Positions 23,440-32,707 are shown, counted from the stretch's first letter. The stretch is 33,099 bases of DNA from Paracoccus bogoriensis (GCF_019431455.1 NZ_JAHYSR010000032.1:1-33099), one strand, 5' to 3'. The notes: generated from the letters alone by a model not told the origin. Made by a program: numbers and translations.

Positions 23440-24621
23440 TCAGAACCAGGTCTCGAATTGCAGGCCGACCGTTGTTCCGGCCGTGTTCGTGCCATAGGCT
23501 TCCTGTTTCGAGATAGCGCCGACATCGCTCCAGGTGCCGCGCGTCACATAGGCGCGCAGCTGCGGGCGATCCCAGAAGCCGCTCTGGCCGAACGTGTAGA
23601 TGCCCGCCAGCGTGCCCTTCAGCAGGTCGCGGTCGCCGCTGTTGTCGCTGACGCGATCATAGCCGATCTCGGTCGCGATGGCGAAATTGTCGCTCAGCGC
23701 GTAATGCGGCCGAATCCCAAGCGAGGTCCATTTCGACTGCTCGCCATCGTTATCGTCAATCTGATGAAGCGCGACAAAGAACAGCTCTGTCCGATCGTCC
23801 AGCGGCACCAGCCCATGCATCTGCGCCCGCAGAAGCGAGCGGTCCTTGCCGACATCGGGCGCCCCGTCGGCCGAGAACCCGAAGGCCGCACCGTTGGAAT
23901 ACATCAGGCTGGCCTTCATGTATCCGCCGAAAAACCCGTCGCGCTGCACATGACCCCGCAACGCAATACCATTGTCGCCCGTCGCATCGCCCCGCGCATC
24001 GGCGAAGGCGACGCCGATTTCTCCTGTCCAGTTCTCGGCCAGAGCGATGTTTTCAAGCCGGGCATCATAAGTGTGGACGCGATTGAACCTTTCGCGGAAT
24101 CCCGCGACCGACAACGTGCCGTAGCTCAGTGCAATATTTTCGACCCCCAGCCCGTAGCCATCGAAATTGGAATAGCTCTCATAGTAGAAATCGTTGATGT
24201 GGATGTCCTTGCGCTTGTAGTAGCGGCGCCCGGCCCAGATCGCCGCCTCGTCCAAGGCGCCCGCACCCAGCCCGCGGTATCCCAGCCAGGCCTCGCGCAG
24301 GGCAACGCTTGCGTCGAAGCTGCCGCGATCGGTCAGGTCATTGCTGTCCCCCGCGATATGATAACGCACCCCCCCGACAAGGGCGCTGCCATTGCCAAGC
24401 GGAGCGTCCATCCCGATTCCGAATTCACCGTAGAAATCGTCCTCGTTGCCCAGACGATACTTGGCCCATGCGCCGTTCAACTGCATCGCGGCCAGATCGC
24501 CGCCTGCGCTTTCGCCCACGCCGATCCGCAGATAGCCGGTCGTGCTGAAGGGCGATTCCGCCTGAACGGCGGTAGCCCCGATGGCGGCGCAGAACGCCGC
24601 CGCGACAATGATCGGTTTCAT
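23440..24621 (-). CDS. Maltoporin-like carbohydrate porin (LamB family)
   Basis: A 393-residue outer-membrane beta-barrel protein. A signal peptide (MKPIIVAAAFCAAIGATAVQA) precedes the barrel. FSTTGYLRIGVG, KYRLGNEDDFYGEF and WAGRRYYKRKDIHINDFYY match the LamB family text (for LamB: YRLGNE, WAGKRFYQRHDVHMIDFYY). The chain alternates hydrophobic and polar residues and ends LQFETWF, with the terminal aromatic that outer-membrane proteins use for assembly. It is shorter than E. coli LamB (446 residues). Start ATG at 24621 has GAGGGAGA upstream. It lies after malG and would admit maltodextrins or other alpha-glucosides into the periplasm. Confidence 0.9.
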   Translation of the reverse strand: MKPIIVAAAFCAAIGATAVQAESPFSTTGYLRIGVGESAGGDLAAMQLNGAWAKYRLGNEDDFYGEFGIGMDAPLGNGSALVGGVRYHIAGDSNDLTDRGSFDASVALREAWLGYRGLGAGALDEAAIWAGRRYYKRKDIHINDFYYESYSNFDGYGLGVENIALSYGTLSVAGFRERFNRVHTYDARLENIALAENWTGEIGVAFADARGDATGDNGIALRGHVQRDGFFGGYMKASLMYSNGAAFGFSADGAPDVGKDRSLLRAQMHGLVPLDDRTELFFVALHQIDDNDGEQSKWTSLGIRPHYALSDNFAIATEIGYDRVSDNSGDRDLLKGTLAGIYTFGQSGFWDRPQLRAYVTRGTWSDVGAISKQEAYGTNTAGTTVGLQFETWF

Positions 24622-24740
24622 CCCTGTCTCCCTCTGGTGGTTGTCATCCGGCCAGGCCGTTTCGCGGCCAGGCGCGGTCTTGACCGTCCGGTCGCCAGGC
24701 GGACCTGACGAGGAACGGGCATTTCTGGATTGGTCCGGCC

Positions 24741-25631
24741 TCAGCCCTTGACGGCGCCTTCGCCAAGGCCCCGGACCAGGTATCGCTGCGCGATCAGGAA
24801 CACGATCGTGATGGGCAGGCCGGACAGGATCGCGGCTGCTGCAAAATTGCCCCACAGATAGCGAAATTCGTTCAGATAAAGCCGTGCGCCGACGGCCAAC
24901 GTCATCTGGCTTTCCGACCGGATCAGGACCGAGGCGATCGGGTAGTCGTTGATGAAGCCGATGAAGGCCAGCACGAAGACCACCGCCATGATCGGCACCG
25001 CCAGGGGCAGGAACACGTATCGAAAGGTCTGCCACGGCGTCGCGCCGTCGATGGCTGCGGCATTGTCCAGCGCGCGGTCTATGGAGTCGAAATAGCCCTT
25101 GATCGTCCAGATGTGCAGCGTCACGCCCGACAGATAGATCAGGATCAGCGCGACATGGCTGTTCAGCCCCAGAATTGGCGTCACGCCGCCCAGGGCGTCG
25201 AAGATGGCAAAGATCGCCACCAGCGCCAGTGTCGTGGGGAACATCTGGATCAGGAACAGGGCGTCCAGCATCGCGTTCTTGCCGCGGATGCGGATGCGGC
25301 TGAAGGAATAGGCCGAGATGGTCGCGATCGCCAGCACGCCCAGCCCCGCGATCACCGAGACCTTGATCGAGTTCCACATCCACAACAGGACCGGATAAGG
25401 CGGCGAGACAACCTCTCCGTTCGCGCGGGTATAGTCGAAGCCGAAGGCCAGAACCCAATGCTCCAGCGTGGGATTGTCGGGGATCAGCGAGCCGACCGCG
25501 AAATTTCCCTGACGAAAGCTGATCGACAGGACCATCAGAAAGGGGAACAGGATCAGCGCCAGAAAGATCAGCAGGAAGCCATGCGCCAGGATCTTCTTGA
25601 CGAGCAGGTCACGGGGGCGTTCGACGATCAT
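24741..25631 (-). CDS. malG: Maltose/alpha-glucoside ABC transporter permease MalG
   Basis: A 296-residue inner-membrane permease, the same length as E. coli MalG. Hydrophobic spans include FLLIFLALILFPFLMVLSIS, VSVIAGLGVLAIATISAYSF, VALILIYLSGVTLHIW and PIMAVVFVLAFIGFIN. The EAA loop reads AAAIDGATPWQTFRYVFLPL, and it ends with the MalG-type GLGEGAVKG tail that reaches the MalK interface. LFLIQMFPTTLALVAIF and YLSGVTLHIWTIKGYFDSI are MalG text. The start at 25631 follows GAGGAAACG, 11 nt after malF. It works with MalF, MalK and MalE. Confidence 0.95.
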   Translation of the reverse strand: MIVERPRDLLVKKILAHGFLLIFLALILFPFLMVLSISFRQGNFAVGSLIPDNPTLEHWVLAFGFDYTRANGEVVSPPYPVLLWMWNSIKVSVIAGLGVLAIATISAYSFSRIRIRGKNAMLDALFLIQMFPTTLALVAIFAIFDALGGVTPILGLNSHVALILIYLSGVTLHIWTIKGYFDSIDRALDNAAAIDGATPWQTFRYVFLPLAVPIMAVVFVLAFIGFINDYPIASVLIRSESQMTLAVGARLYLNEFRYLWGNFAAAAILSGLPITIVFLIAQRYLVRGLGEGAVKG

Positions 25632-25642
25632 CGGGCGTTTCC

Positions 25643-27166
25643 TCACAGGGTCCGGCCGGCACGGCGCGCGGCGGCGCGGCGCATGGCGACGAAATTGGCA
25701 TAGCTGATGGCCGCGACCACCACGAAGATCAGCAGCGTGATCGCCCCGGCCAGTCCGAATTGCTGGCCCGCATTGTCGAAGGCCAACCGATAGGTGAACG
25801 AGGCCAGGATGTCGGTCTTGCCCGCCGGGATCACCGTGCCGGGAATGTCGGGCAGGCCGCGTGTCAGCAGGAAGATCAGCACCAGATTGTTGAAGTTGAA
25901 GGCAAAGGCCGCGATCAGCAAAGGCAGGAAGGGCGGGATGATCTGGGGCAAAGTGATGGTGAAGAAGACGCGGATCGAGGACGCGCCCTCGAGCACGGCG
26001 GCCTTCTTGTGATCCTCGGGGACCGATTGCAGGAACCCCATCGCCAGCAGCATCATGTAGGGATAGCCCAGCCAGGTGTTCACGATCACCACCATGGTGC
26101 GCGCCAGGGTCGGGTCGGTGAACCAGTTGGGACGCAGACCGAACAGCGCGTCGAGGATCAGGTTGATCTCGCCGAAATTCTGGTTGAACAGGCCCCGGAA
26201 CACCAGGATCGAGATGAAGGATGGCACCGCATAGGGCAGGATCAGCAGAACGCGATAAGCCGACCTGAAGCGCAGATGCTGCCATTGCAGGATCACCGCC
26301 AGAAGCAGCCCGACCGAGAAGCACAGCAGCACCGACAGGCCCGCGAAGACGAAGGTCCAGACAAAGATCTCGACCGTAGGGCCGCGGATGCCTTGGGATG
26401 TGAAAATCCTCTCGAAATTGGCCAGCCCCACATTGACGCGCCAGCCCGGCGGCACCGCGACACCGTCCTGGGTGCGGAAAAAGCCGGTGCTGTGATCGGC
26501 GGTCAGCACCGTCCCGTCGCTGCGCGTCAACTGGTCGGGACCGGTCTGGACGTAATCCGGGACCACCAGCGCAAAGCTGCGCAGGCTGGCATTGCGGATC
26601 AACTGCCCCTCCGGCGTCTCTAGCGTCAACCGCGCAAGACCCTCGCGCAGAGCAACCGTCTGGCGCCGGTCCAGAAGCGTCCCGGGCGCGTCGACCGGAA
26701 ACAGGGCGGCGGTCCTTTCATCGGTCAGAGGCACCGGCTCGGACAGAAGACCGCTTTCGGGCAGCCAGATGCGGTATTCGTCGCCGTCCCGCGCGACGGC
26801 AAAGGGCTGTTCGGTCGTCTGGTCCACCGTGCCGCGCGCGGTCAGAACCTCGACGGCGCGGTGATAGGTCAGCAGATTGGACGAGCTGTAATTCGTGAAG
26901 CCGATATAGATCGTGTAGATCACCGGAAAGGCGATGAAGACCAGAACCGCCGCGATCCCGGGAAAGATGAACCGACTGCCATAGAAGCGATCCGACCCGA
27001 AGATCACCACGAAGGCCGTCGTCAGCCCCAGGATGATCGCGCCCAGAAGCGGCTGCCCCGCGGCATAGAGCGCGAAGGCGCCCCATAGCAGGATCAGCGC
27101 GACGATAGCCACCGCCAACAGGCGCGGCCATGCCCTGCTTCGTGACCGTCCGGCCCCTGTCGTCAT
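25643..27166 (-). CDS. malF: Maltose/alpha-glucoside ABC transporter permease MalF
   Basis: A 507-residue permease. The first spans (WPRLLAVAIVALILLWGAF and PLLGAIILGLTTAFVVIFG) are followed by FPVIYTIYIGFTNYSSSNLL and then a large periplasmic loop (about 100-260), which corresponds to the MalF P2 domain that docks MalE. Later: the span FAGLSVLLCFSVGLLLAVIL, LPYAVPSFISILVFRGLFN, and EAA-loop EGASSIRVFFTITLPQIIPP. The size is close to E. coli MalF (514). It precedes malG by 11 nt. The P2 loop and GFTNYSS motif favour a MalF of the maltose type over the shorter generic sugar permeases. Confidence 0.95.
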   Translation of the reverse strand: MTTGAGRSRSRAWPRLLAVAIVALILLWGAFALYAAGQPLLGAIILGLTTAFVVIFGSDRFYGSRFIFPGIAAVLVFIAFPVIYTIYIGFTNYSSSNLLTYHRAVEVLTARGTVDQTTEQPFAVARDGDEYRIWLPESGLLSEPVPLTDERTAALFPVDAPGTLLDRRQTVALREGLARLTLETPEGQLIRNASLRSFALVVPDYVQTGPDQLTRSDGTVLTADHSTGFFRTQDGVAVPPGWRVNVGLANFERIFTSQGIRGPTVEIFVWTFVFAGLSVLLCFSVGLLLAVILQWQHLRFRSAYRVLLILPYAVPSFISILVFRGLFNQNFGEINLILDALFGLRPNWFTDPTLARTMVVIVNTWLGYPYMMLLAMGFLQSVPEDHKKAAVLEGASSIRVFFTITLPQIIPPFLPLLIAAFAFNFNNLVLIFLLTRGLPDIPGTVIPAGKTDILASFTYRLAFDNAGQQFGLAGAITLLIFVVVAAISYANFVAMRRAAARRAGRTL

Positions 27167-27250
27167 GTCCGATGCTCCGAAGAATGATGCTGCCAGCCTG
27201 CCCCCGGATGTGCGGGGACAGGGTGTGCCACCGGCGCCGGTCCGTGCGGA

Positions 27251-28411
27251 TCAGCCTTCGCCGAGGATCCGGGCTGCGGCATCGTTCAGCGCCGCCTCGG
27301 GATCCTGCGCACCGGTGACGATGTTCGTCAGCGCCGGTTGCATCGCGGCCCAATAGGCGCCCATCTCGGCATTCGAGGGCATCGGCACGCCGGTCGCCGC
27401 GATCTCCAGCATGGCGGCGATATTGGGGTCATCCTGCGCGGCGGCGGCGGATTCGTCGGCCAGCGCTCCAAGCGCGCCGTTGGCGTTCCAGATCGCCAGG
27501 CCCTCGTCGGTCAGCAGGTAGTTTTCCAGCAGTTCGACCGCCAGATCGCGATTGGGCGAAGCCGCATTCAGCGCCATGGCCTGCACGCCGACAAAGGGCG
27601 TGCTTTCGGCGTCGCCGACCTTCGGGATCGGAGCCACCGCAAAGTTGATCCCCGACTCGACCAGGCTGGACCATGCCCAGGGTCCGTTCAAGACCATGGC
27701 AACATCGCCCCGGTTCATGGCCCCGTCCATGATACCGTAATCGACGCCGGTCGGCATCACGCCCTCTTCGATCAGACGGCGCAGCATCCTTGCGCCTTCG
27801 ATCGCGCCGGCATTGTTCACACCTGTGTCGGTCCCGTCATAGGAACCATCCACCTTGCGGAAGGCATAGCCGCCATTGGCCATCAGCAGCGGCATCGAGA
27901 AATAGGCATTGGTGTAGTCCCACAGGATCTTGGGACCGTCATGCTCCATCGCGATCAGCTCTTCAAACGATGCGGGCGGGGTCTCGATCAGGTCGGTGTT
28001 GTAGATCAGGTGCACCGCCTCGACGCTGACCGGATAGCCCCAGATCGCATTGTCGAACCGCATCGCCTCCATGGCCGAGCCCAGGATACCCTCGGCCCAG
28101 TCCGCCGAGGGCTGAACCGGCGCGATCAGACCGCCCGACGCCCATTCCCCAAAGCGGTCATGCGCCCACATGACGATATCGGGCCCATCGCCCGTCGAGG
28201 CGGCCTGCTGGAACTTCTGCGCCAGGTCCGGGTCCACCACCTCGACCGAGACGGGGATGCCGTAATCCTCGACAAAGGGCTGGACGGCGGCCTCAAGCGC
28301 CTGGCGGTCGCGGTTCGCCCCCGTCCAGATCACGATCCGGCCATCCTCCAGCGCGAGGACGGGCGTCGCCGTGCAAAGAAGCAGGCCGGTAAGGCCGATA
28401 ATGCGTGTCAT
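27251..28411 (-). CDS. malE: Maltose/alpha-glucoside-binding periplasmic protein MalE
   Basis: A 386-residue binding protein with a signal peptide (MTRIIGLTGLLLCTATPVLA). The mature chain begins LEDGRIVIWTGANRDRQAL, similar to the EGKLVIWINGDKGY opening of E. coli MalE. PDIVMWAHDRFGEWASGG, AIWGYPVSVEAVHLIYN, AMNRGDVAMVLNGPWAW and PFVGVQAMALNAASPN correspond to MalE segments around the sugar cleft. ATG at 28411 has GGGAGGAGA upstream. It lies between the glycosidase and malF genes in one minus-strand operon. Exact ligand (maltose, maltodextrin, trehalose, sucrose) is not settled by sequence. Confidence 0.94.
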   Translation of the reverse strand: MTRIIGLTGLLLCTATPVLALEDGRIVIWTGANRDRQALEAAVQPFVEDYGIPVSVEVVDPDLAQKFQQAASTGDGPDIVMWAHDRFGEWASGGLIAPVQPSADWAEGILGSAMEAMRFDNAIWGYPVSVEAVHLIYNTDLIETPPASFEELIAMEHDGPKILWDYTNAYFSMPLLMANGGYAFRKVDGSYDGTDTGVNNAGAIEGARMLRRLIEEGVMPTGVDYGIMDGAMNRGDVAMVLNGPWAWSSLVESGINFAVAPIPKVGDAESTPFVGVQAMALNAASPNRDLAVELLENYLLTDEGLAIWNANGALGALADESAAAAQDDPNIAAMLEIAATGVPMPSNAEMGAYWAAMQPALTNIVTGAQDPEAALNDAAARILGEG

Positions 28412-28436
28412 GTCGTCTCCTCCCATAGCAAGCCGC

Positions 28437-30083
28437 TCAAAGCGCGGCCTCTGATGTCGATTGGTGCAGCGCCAGCGCGCCGTCATGGTGCAGGAATGCA
28501 AAGCCGTTACCCGGCAGGCTCAGCAATCCCTCGGCCAGCCGCGCCGCAGATAGCCCCATCAGATCCGCAGGACCGGACAGGCGGAAATCCACCGGGCGCG
28601 GCGACAGGTTGAACAGACAGGTCAGCGTCTGTTCCGTAGCCGAACGCCGGAAGCCCAGAACGGGCTCGGGCAGATCGAGAAAGGTCGTCCTGCCGCCGGA
28701 CAGCGCCGGACTGGCCTTGCGGAACGCGATGCTGCGACGATAGAAATTCAGGACGCTCTCGGGGTCGCTTTCCTGTCGGTCAACCGCGCGGGCCTGCTGC
28801 GGCGCCTTGACCGGTAGCCACGGCGTCACCGACGAGAAACCGCCATGTGGCGCCTCTGCCTCCCAGACCATCGGCGTGCGGCAGCCGTCCCGGCCCTTGA
28901 CCGCAGGCCAGAAGCGCAGCGCAGGCGGATCGGTCAGTTCGTGATATTCCAGGTCGGTCTCGGGCAGGCCCAGTTCCTCGCCCTGATAGATGCCGATCGT
29001 GCCCTCGAAGGCCATCAGCATCGCGCAACTCAGCCGCGCCATGGCATCGTGATCCACCGCGTGGTCCGCCCAACGCGACGGGTGGCGCGGCACGTCATGG
29101 TTGGAAAAGGACCAATAGGGATGCCCATCCGGCGCGCCGGTCTGGAACCCTTCGATGCAGCGGCGGAAATGCGCGGCGGTGAAGTCCGGCGACAGCATCG
29201 CAAAGGAATAGGCCATGTGCAGATGGTCGCGCCCAGCCGTGTATTCGGCCATCAACTCGATCGAGCGGTCGCCCATCTCGCCGACTTCGCCCACCATCAT
29301 GATTTCGCCATAGCGGTCGGTCAACTGGCGCAGGCGGCGCAGAAAGGCCAGATTCTCGGGCTGGTTCTTGTTGTGGATGTTCTGCTGCATCCCGTAGAGA
29401 TCGGTCGCCATCACCTGCGGCCGGACCTGCGCCGGAGGATTCGAGCGCAGCCGCGCATCGTGAACGTAGTAGTTGACCGTATCCAGCCGGAATCCGTCCA
29501 CTCCGCGCCGCAGCCAGAAATCGCAGGTTTGCAGGATCGCGTCCTGCACATCGGGGTTGTGAAAGTTAAGGTCGGGCTGCGCGGCCAGGAAGTTGTGCAG
29601 ATAATACTGTCCCCGTGTGGCGTCGAATTCCCAGGCCGGGCCGCCGAAATGGCTGTGCCAGTTGTTCGGTGGCGACCCGTCGGGAAGCGGGTCGGCCCAG
29701 ACATACCAGTCGGCCTTGGGGTTGTCGCGGCTTGAGCGGCTTTCCCGGAACCAGGGGTGCTGGTCCGAACTGTGGCTGAGAACCTGATCGATGATGACCT
29801 TCAAACCCAGTTCATGCGCGCGCGCGATCAGCGCATCGAAATCGGCCAGGGTGCCGAAGAGCGGGTCGATGTCGCAATAATCGGACACGTCATAGCCCAT
29901 GTCCTTTTGCGGCGACAGAAAGACGGGCGACAGCCAGATACCATCCGCACCAAGCGCCGCGATATGCGGCAGCCGCCGGATGATCCCTTTCAGGTCGCCG
30001 ATGCCGTCACCATCCGAGTCCTGAAAAGACCGCGGATAGACCTGATAGATCACGGCATCCCGCCACCACTCGCGTCCCTGCAC
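28437..30083 (-). CDS. Alpha-glucosidase, glycoside hydrolase family 13
   Basis: A 548-residue cytoplasmic enzyme. (Beta/alpha)8-barrel motifs in order: VIIDQVLSHSS (region I), GFRLDTVN with nucleophile Asp201 (region II), MMVGEVGE with acid/base Glu266 (region III), and FSNHDVPRHPSR with Asp330 (region IV). YQVYPRSFQDSDGDGIGDLKG at the start is the usual GH13 opening. The GFRLDTVNY form is like the GH13_23 alpha-glucosidases such as the Halomonas enzyme, suggesting short alpha-glucosides as substrates. I place the start at a GTG (30083) with GGGAGA 5 nt upstream; the frame stays open further upstream, but across the promoter. No signal peptide. First gene of the mal minus-strand operon. Confidence 0.93.
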   Translation of the reverse strand: MQGREWWRDAVIYQVYPRSFQDSDGDGIGDLKGIIRRLPHIAALGADGIWLSPVFLSPQKDMGYDVSDYCDIDPLFGTLADFDALIARAHELGLKVIIDQVLSHSSDQHPWFRESRSSRDNPKADWYVWADPLPDGSPPNNWHSHFGGPAWEFDATRGQYYLHNFLAAQPDLNFHNPDVQDAILQTCDFWLRRGVDGFRLDTVNYYVHDARLRSNPPAQVRPQVMATDLYGMQQNIHNKNQPENLAFLRRLRQLTDRYGEIMMVGEVGEMGDRSIELMAEYTAGRDHLHMAYSFAMLSPDFTAAHFRRCIEGFQTGAPDGHPYWSFSNHDVPRHPSRWADHAVDHDAMARLSCAMLMAFEGTIGIYQGEELGLPETDLEYHELTDPPALRFWPAVKGRDGCRTPMVWEAEAPHGGFSSVTPWLPVKAPQQARAVDRQESDPESVLNFYRRSIAFRKASPALSGGRTTFLDLPEPVLGFRRSATEQTLTCLFNLSPRPVDFRLSGPADLMGLSAARLAEGLLSLPGNGFAFLHHDGALALHQSTSEAAL

Positions 30084-30112
30084 CGACTTCTCCCGCCTTG
30101 CGATTCGGTGCG

Positions 30113-30140
30113 ACCATAACAGCCATTCAAATTTCTTCAA
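30113..30140 (-). promoter_or_regulatory. Candidate sigma70-type promoter of the GH13-malEFG-porin operon
   Basis: On the minus strand TTGAAG (30140-30135) and TATGGT (30118-30113) are separated by 16 nt, a fair match to -35/-10 elements. The -35 hexamer lies within the left part of the palindromic operator at 30136-30151, so repressor binding would block polymerase. The start of transcription would fall about 20 nt before the GTG at 30083. Confidence 0.5.
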
Positions 30141-30151
30141 AGCGCTTTGAA
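30136..30151. promoter_or_regulatory. Perfect 16-bp palindromic operator (LacI/AglR-like)
   Basis: TTCAAAGCGCTTTGAA is a perfect palindrome with the central CG of LacI-family operators and resembles the AAAGCGCTTT core of AglR-type sites. It lies between the divergent GH13 gene and the LacI-family regulator gene, so the regulator probably controls both directions. Confidence 0.85.
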
Positions 30152-30239
30152 TGCGTGAAACCCTCTGGAAAAAGAGGTTTGGCTGTGCATTATGAAAATG
30201 ACCTTGCGACATTTGCGGGGCGTCACGGTCGGAGCGCGG

Positions 30240-31289
30240 ATGACAACACTGAAGGATATCGGGAGCGCCTTGGGCCTGTCCGTGACCACCGTCAGCCGGG
30301 CGCTGAACGACTTTCCCGAAGTATCGCCGCAAACGCGAGAGCGGGTGCGGGCAGCAGCAAAGAGGCTGGGCTATCAGGCCAATCGCAGCGCACAGCGCCT
30401 GGCGACGGGGCGATCGGGGATGGTCGGCATGATCGTCAAGACCAGCGCGGACTACCGCGCCGACCAGACCTTCATGGAGATCCTGGTCGGCATGTCGGCG
30501 GCGCTGGCCGCGCGCGACACGGATCTGGTCCTGGCGGTCGATCAGGGCCGCGACCCGGTCGAGCCTTATCGCCGGATGCTGGGGCGGGATCTTCTGGATG
30601 GCTTCATCCTGAACGCGCCGGTCACGAATGATCCGCGGATCAGCTATCTGAGCGAGCGCGGCATTCCGCTGGTCGTGCATGGCCGCGACCGGGTGGATGC
30701 GGATTACCCGTTCTTTACCATCGACAATCATGCCGTGGCCGCGGAATCGGTGCAGCTGCTGACCGCCTTGGGGCATCGGCGCATCGCCTATCTGAACGGT
30801 CCGGCTCAGTATTCCTATGCCGCCCGCCGCGCACAGGGCTATCGCGCAGCGATGGCCGAAGCAGGTTTGCCGGTTCTGGAAGGCGCGCTGACCCATGATC
30901 CGCCGACGGCGGCCGCAGGCTATCGGCAAGCCCTGTCGCTTCTGGCAGGACAACGCGGCGCACCGCCCACGGCTTTTATCTGCGCCTCGCTGCTGCTGGC
31001 CGAGGGGGTGATGCATGCCACCGTCGATCTGGGACTCAGTGTGCCACGCGACGTGTCGGTCATGGCCCATGATGATGGCCTGCCCATGTTGCGCGCCAGC
31101 AGCTTCACGCCGTCCCTGACCGTCACCTATGCACCGCTGCACCATGCCTGCGTGCCGCTGGCCAATGCCCTTGTCGATCTGATCGGCGGGGCCGATCCCA
31201 AATCCTTGCAAGTGCTGAACCGCGCCGAACTGATCGTGCGCGATTCCACCGGCCCTGCCCCTGAAACAGGAAGAACCCCATGGCCCTAG
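30240..31289 (+). CDS. LacI-family repressor of the alpha-glucoside genes
   Basis: A 349-residue regulator. Residues 1-60 form the LacI HTH and hinge: LKDIGSALGLSVTTVSRALN, then SPQTRERVRAAAKRLGYQAN and hinge text RSAQRLATGRSGMVG. The rest is the sugar-binding PBP-like core with DLLDGFILNAPV, FFTIDNHAVAAESVQLL, HRRIAYLNGP, and ending with VSVMAHDDGLPML. It fits an AglR/MalR-type repressor that senses a glucoside and acts on TTCAAAGCGCTTTGAA at 30136. The ATG at 30240 with GGAG 5 nt upstream is preferred to one at 30192. The stop overlaps malK by 10 nt, so regulator and ATPase are co-transcribed. Confidence 0.92.
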   Translation: MTTLKDIGSALGLSVTTVSRALNDFPEVSPQTRERVRAAAKRLGYQANRSAQRLATGRSGMVGMIVKTSADYRADQTFMEILVGMSAALAARDTDLVLAVDQGRDPVEPYRRMLGRDLLDGFILNAPVTNDPRISYLSERGIPLVVHGRDRVDADYPFFTIDNHAVAAESVQLLTALGHRRIAYLNGPAQYSYAARRAQGYRAAMAEAGLPVLEGALTHDPPTAAAGYRQALSLLAGQRGAPPTAFICASLLLAEGVMHATVDLGLSVPRDVSVMAHDDGLPMLRASSFTPSLTVTYAPLHHACVPLANALVDLIGGADPKSLQVLNRAELIVRDSTGPAPETGRTPWP

Positions 31290-32362
31290 ATCATCCCAGA
31301 CCGGCCGCGCCCGCGCTTGAGATCGTCAAGCTGAACAAGACCTATGGCGCTGTCCCGGTGCTGCACGATATCGACATCTCGATGGACCAGGGCGAGTTCC
31401 TGGTTCTGGTCGGCCCCTCGGGATGCGGCAAGTCAACCCTGCTCAACTGCATTGCCGGGCTCGAAGAGGTCACGTCCGGGTCGCTGCGGATCGCCGGGCG
31501 CGAGGTGACGCAAGAGCCGCCTGCGGACCGCGACATCGCGATGGTCTTTCAATCCTACGCGCTCTACCCCACGATGACGGTGGGCGAGAATATCGGCTTC
31601 GGCATGAAGATCCGCCGTGTCCCCAAGGCGGAGGCACAGGCCCGTGTGGCCGAGGTCGCGCGGATGTTGCAGATCGACCATCTGCTGGACCGGCGCCCCG
31701 CACAGCTTTCGGGCGGTCAGCGCCAGCGCGTCGCCATGGGCCGGGCTCTTGTCCGCGATCCCAGGCTGTTTCTGTTCGACGAACCCTTGTCGAACCTCGA
31801 CGCCAAGCTGCGTGTCGAGATGCGGGCCGAGATCAAGCGCCTGCACCGCAGCACGGGCGCATCCATCGTCTATGTGACTCATGATCAGGTCGAGGCCATG
31901 ACGTTGGCCAGTCGCATCGTCGTGCTCAGGGGCGGTCACGTGCAGCAGATCGGCACGCCGCAGCAGATCTACGACACGCCCGCCAACACTTTTGTCGCCG
32001 ACTTCATGGGCAGTCCGCCGATGAACCTCTGCCCTGCCGTGATCCAGGGCGGGACGATCCGCATCGCAGAACACGCGATCCCGATGCCGGCGGGCTTTGG
32101 CGACCGGACGGGCAGCGTCATCTTCGGCATCCGACCCGAGCATCTGTCGATTGGCGGGCAGCCCGACCTGACGGTTACGCCCACGATGATCGAGAATACC
32201 GGCTCGGAATGTTATGTCATGTTCGATTTGGGCGGTCATCCGATGACCGCCAGGTTGCCCGGCCGGATGGATGAAAATGACCTGTCTCCGATCGGGCTGG
32301 CGGTCGATCACGCCCGCATCTCGCTGTTCGATCCTGACACCACGCGGCGGATACAGCCGTAA
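31280..32362 (+). CDS. malK: Maltose/alpha-glucoside ABC transporter ATP-binding protein MalK
   Basis: A 360-residue ATPase of the MalK/UgpC group. Walker A GPSGCGKST at 45-53, Q-loop MVFQSYALYPTMTV, signature LSGGQRQR at 143-150, Walker B LFLFDEPLSNLDAKLR, and H-loop VTHDQVEAMTL are intact. The C-terminal TOBE/regulatory domain contains IFGIRPEHLSI and ARLPGRM. It energises MalFG encoded on the opposite strand. The gene starts within the last codons of the regulator gene (AGGAAG 6 nt before). No hairpin was seen after its stop. Confidence 0.95.
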   Translation: MALDHPRPAAPALEIVKLNKTYGAVPVLHDIDISMDQGEFLVLVGPSGCGKSTLLNCIAGLEEVTSGSLRIAGREVTQEPPADRDIAMVFQSYALYPTMTVGENIGFGMKIRRVPKAEAQARVAEVARMLQIDHLLDRRPAQLSGGQRQRVAMGRALVRDPRLFLFDEPLSNLDAKLRVEMRAEIKRLHRSTGASIVYVTHDQVEAMTLASRIVVLRGGHVQQIGTPQQIYDTPANTFVADFMGSPPMNLCPAVIQGGTIRIAEHAIPMPAGFGDRTGSVIFGIRPEHLSIGGQPDLTVTPTMIENTGSECYVMFDLGGHPMTARLPGRMDENDLSPIGLAVDHARISLFDPDTTRRIQP

Positions 32363-32707
32363 CGCGGCGATGTGCCGATTTTCTGCCACTTGGTCGGGTC
32401 AGCATGTTTCAGCGGCAATTCCCGGCGCGACCGAGGCGCGGCCGATGGACGGGGTTGCCGTCGAAATCAGAAACCATTCCGGCGAGGTCACGCGGCATCG
32501 GCAGGACAACGCCCGCTCATCCCGCCCAATGGAGGGCTTAACACGGTCTTGGAAAGTCATTCTGCGTAGCAAGCAGTCCCGCCGCTGGGCCGTCTGTCGA
32601 GCCTGCAAGACCGTCAAGGCCATGACCGGAAAGATCTGGCAAGCGGCTGTAACCCCAGATCACTCGTCCATATGATGCCAAAGCTCGACCCACGGAGAGG
32701 ACCGGAC
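32363..32707. other. Intergenic region after malK, no gene recognised
   Basis: These 345 bases between malK and the truncated gene at 32708 have no frame with a start, ribosome site and recognisable protein text. Short plus-strand open frames exist but carry no known motif and look like GC-rich noise. The region probably holds the promoter of the gene starting at 32708; no clear promoter pair was seen. Confidence 0.5.

Noticed and set aside
19794..23525. Several long minus-strand frames opposite the ferredoxin-like gene and pheS
   Set aside because: No recognisable motifs and they oppose confident genes; shadows of high GC content.
30158..30180. Imperfect inverted repeat AAACCCTCT/AGAGGTTT before the LacI-family gene
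   Set aside because: One bulged base, short arms and no downstream context for a terminator or riboswitch; could be chance.
30084..31211. N-terminal extension of the GH13 frame across the regulator gene
   Set aside because: It is antisense to the LacI gene and passes through the operator; GH13 enzymes begin at WWRDAVIYQVYP, just after the GTG at 30083.
32363..32707. Short plus-strand frame ending near 32675 after malK
   Set aside because: It has no start with a ribosome site, overlaps the malK end in another frame and contains no known motif.
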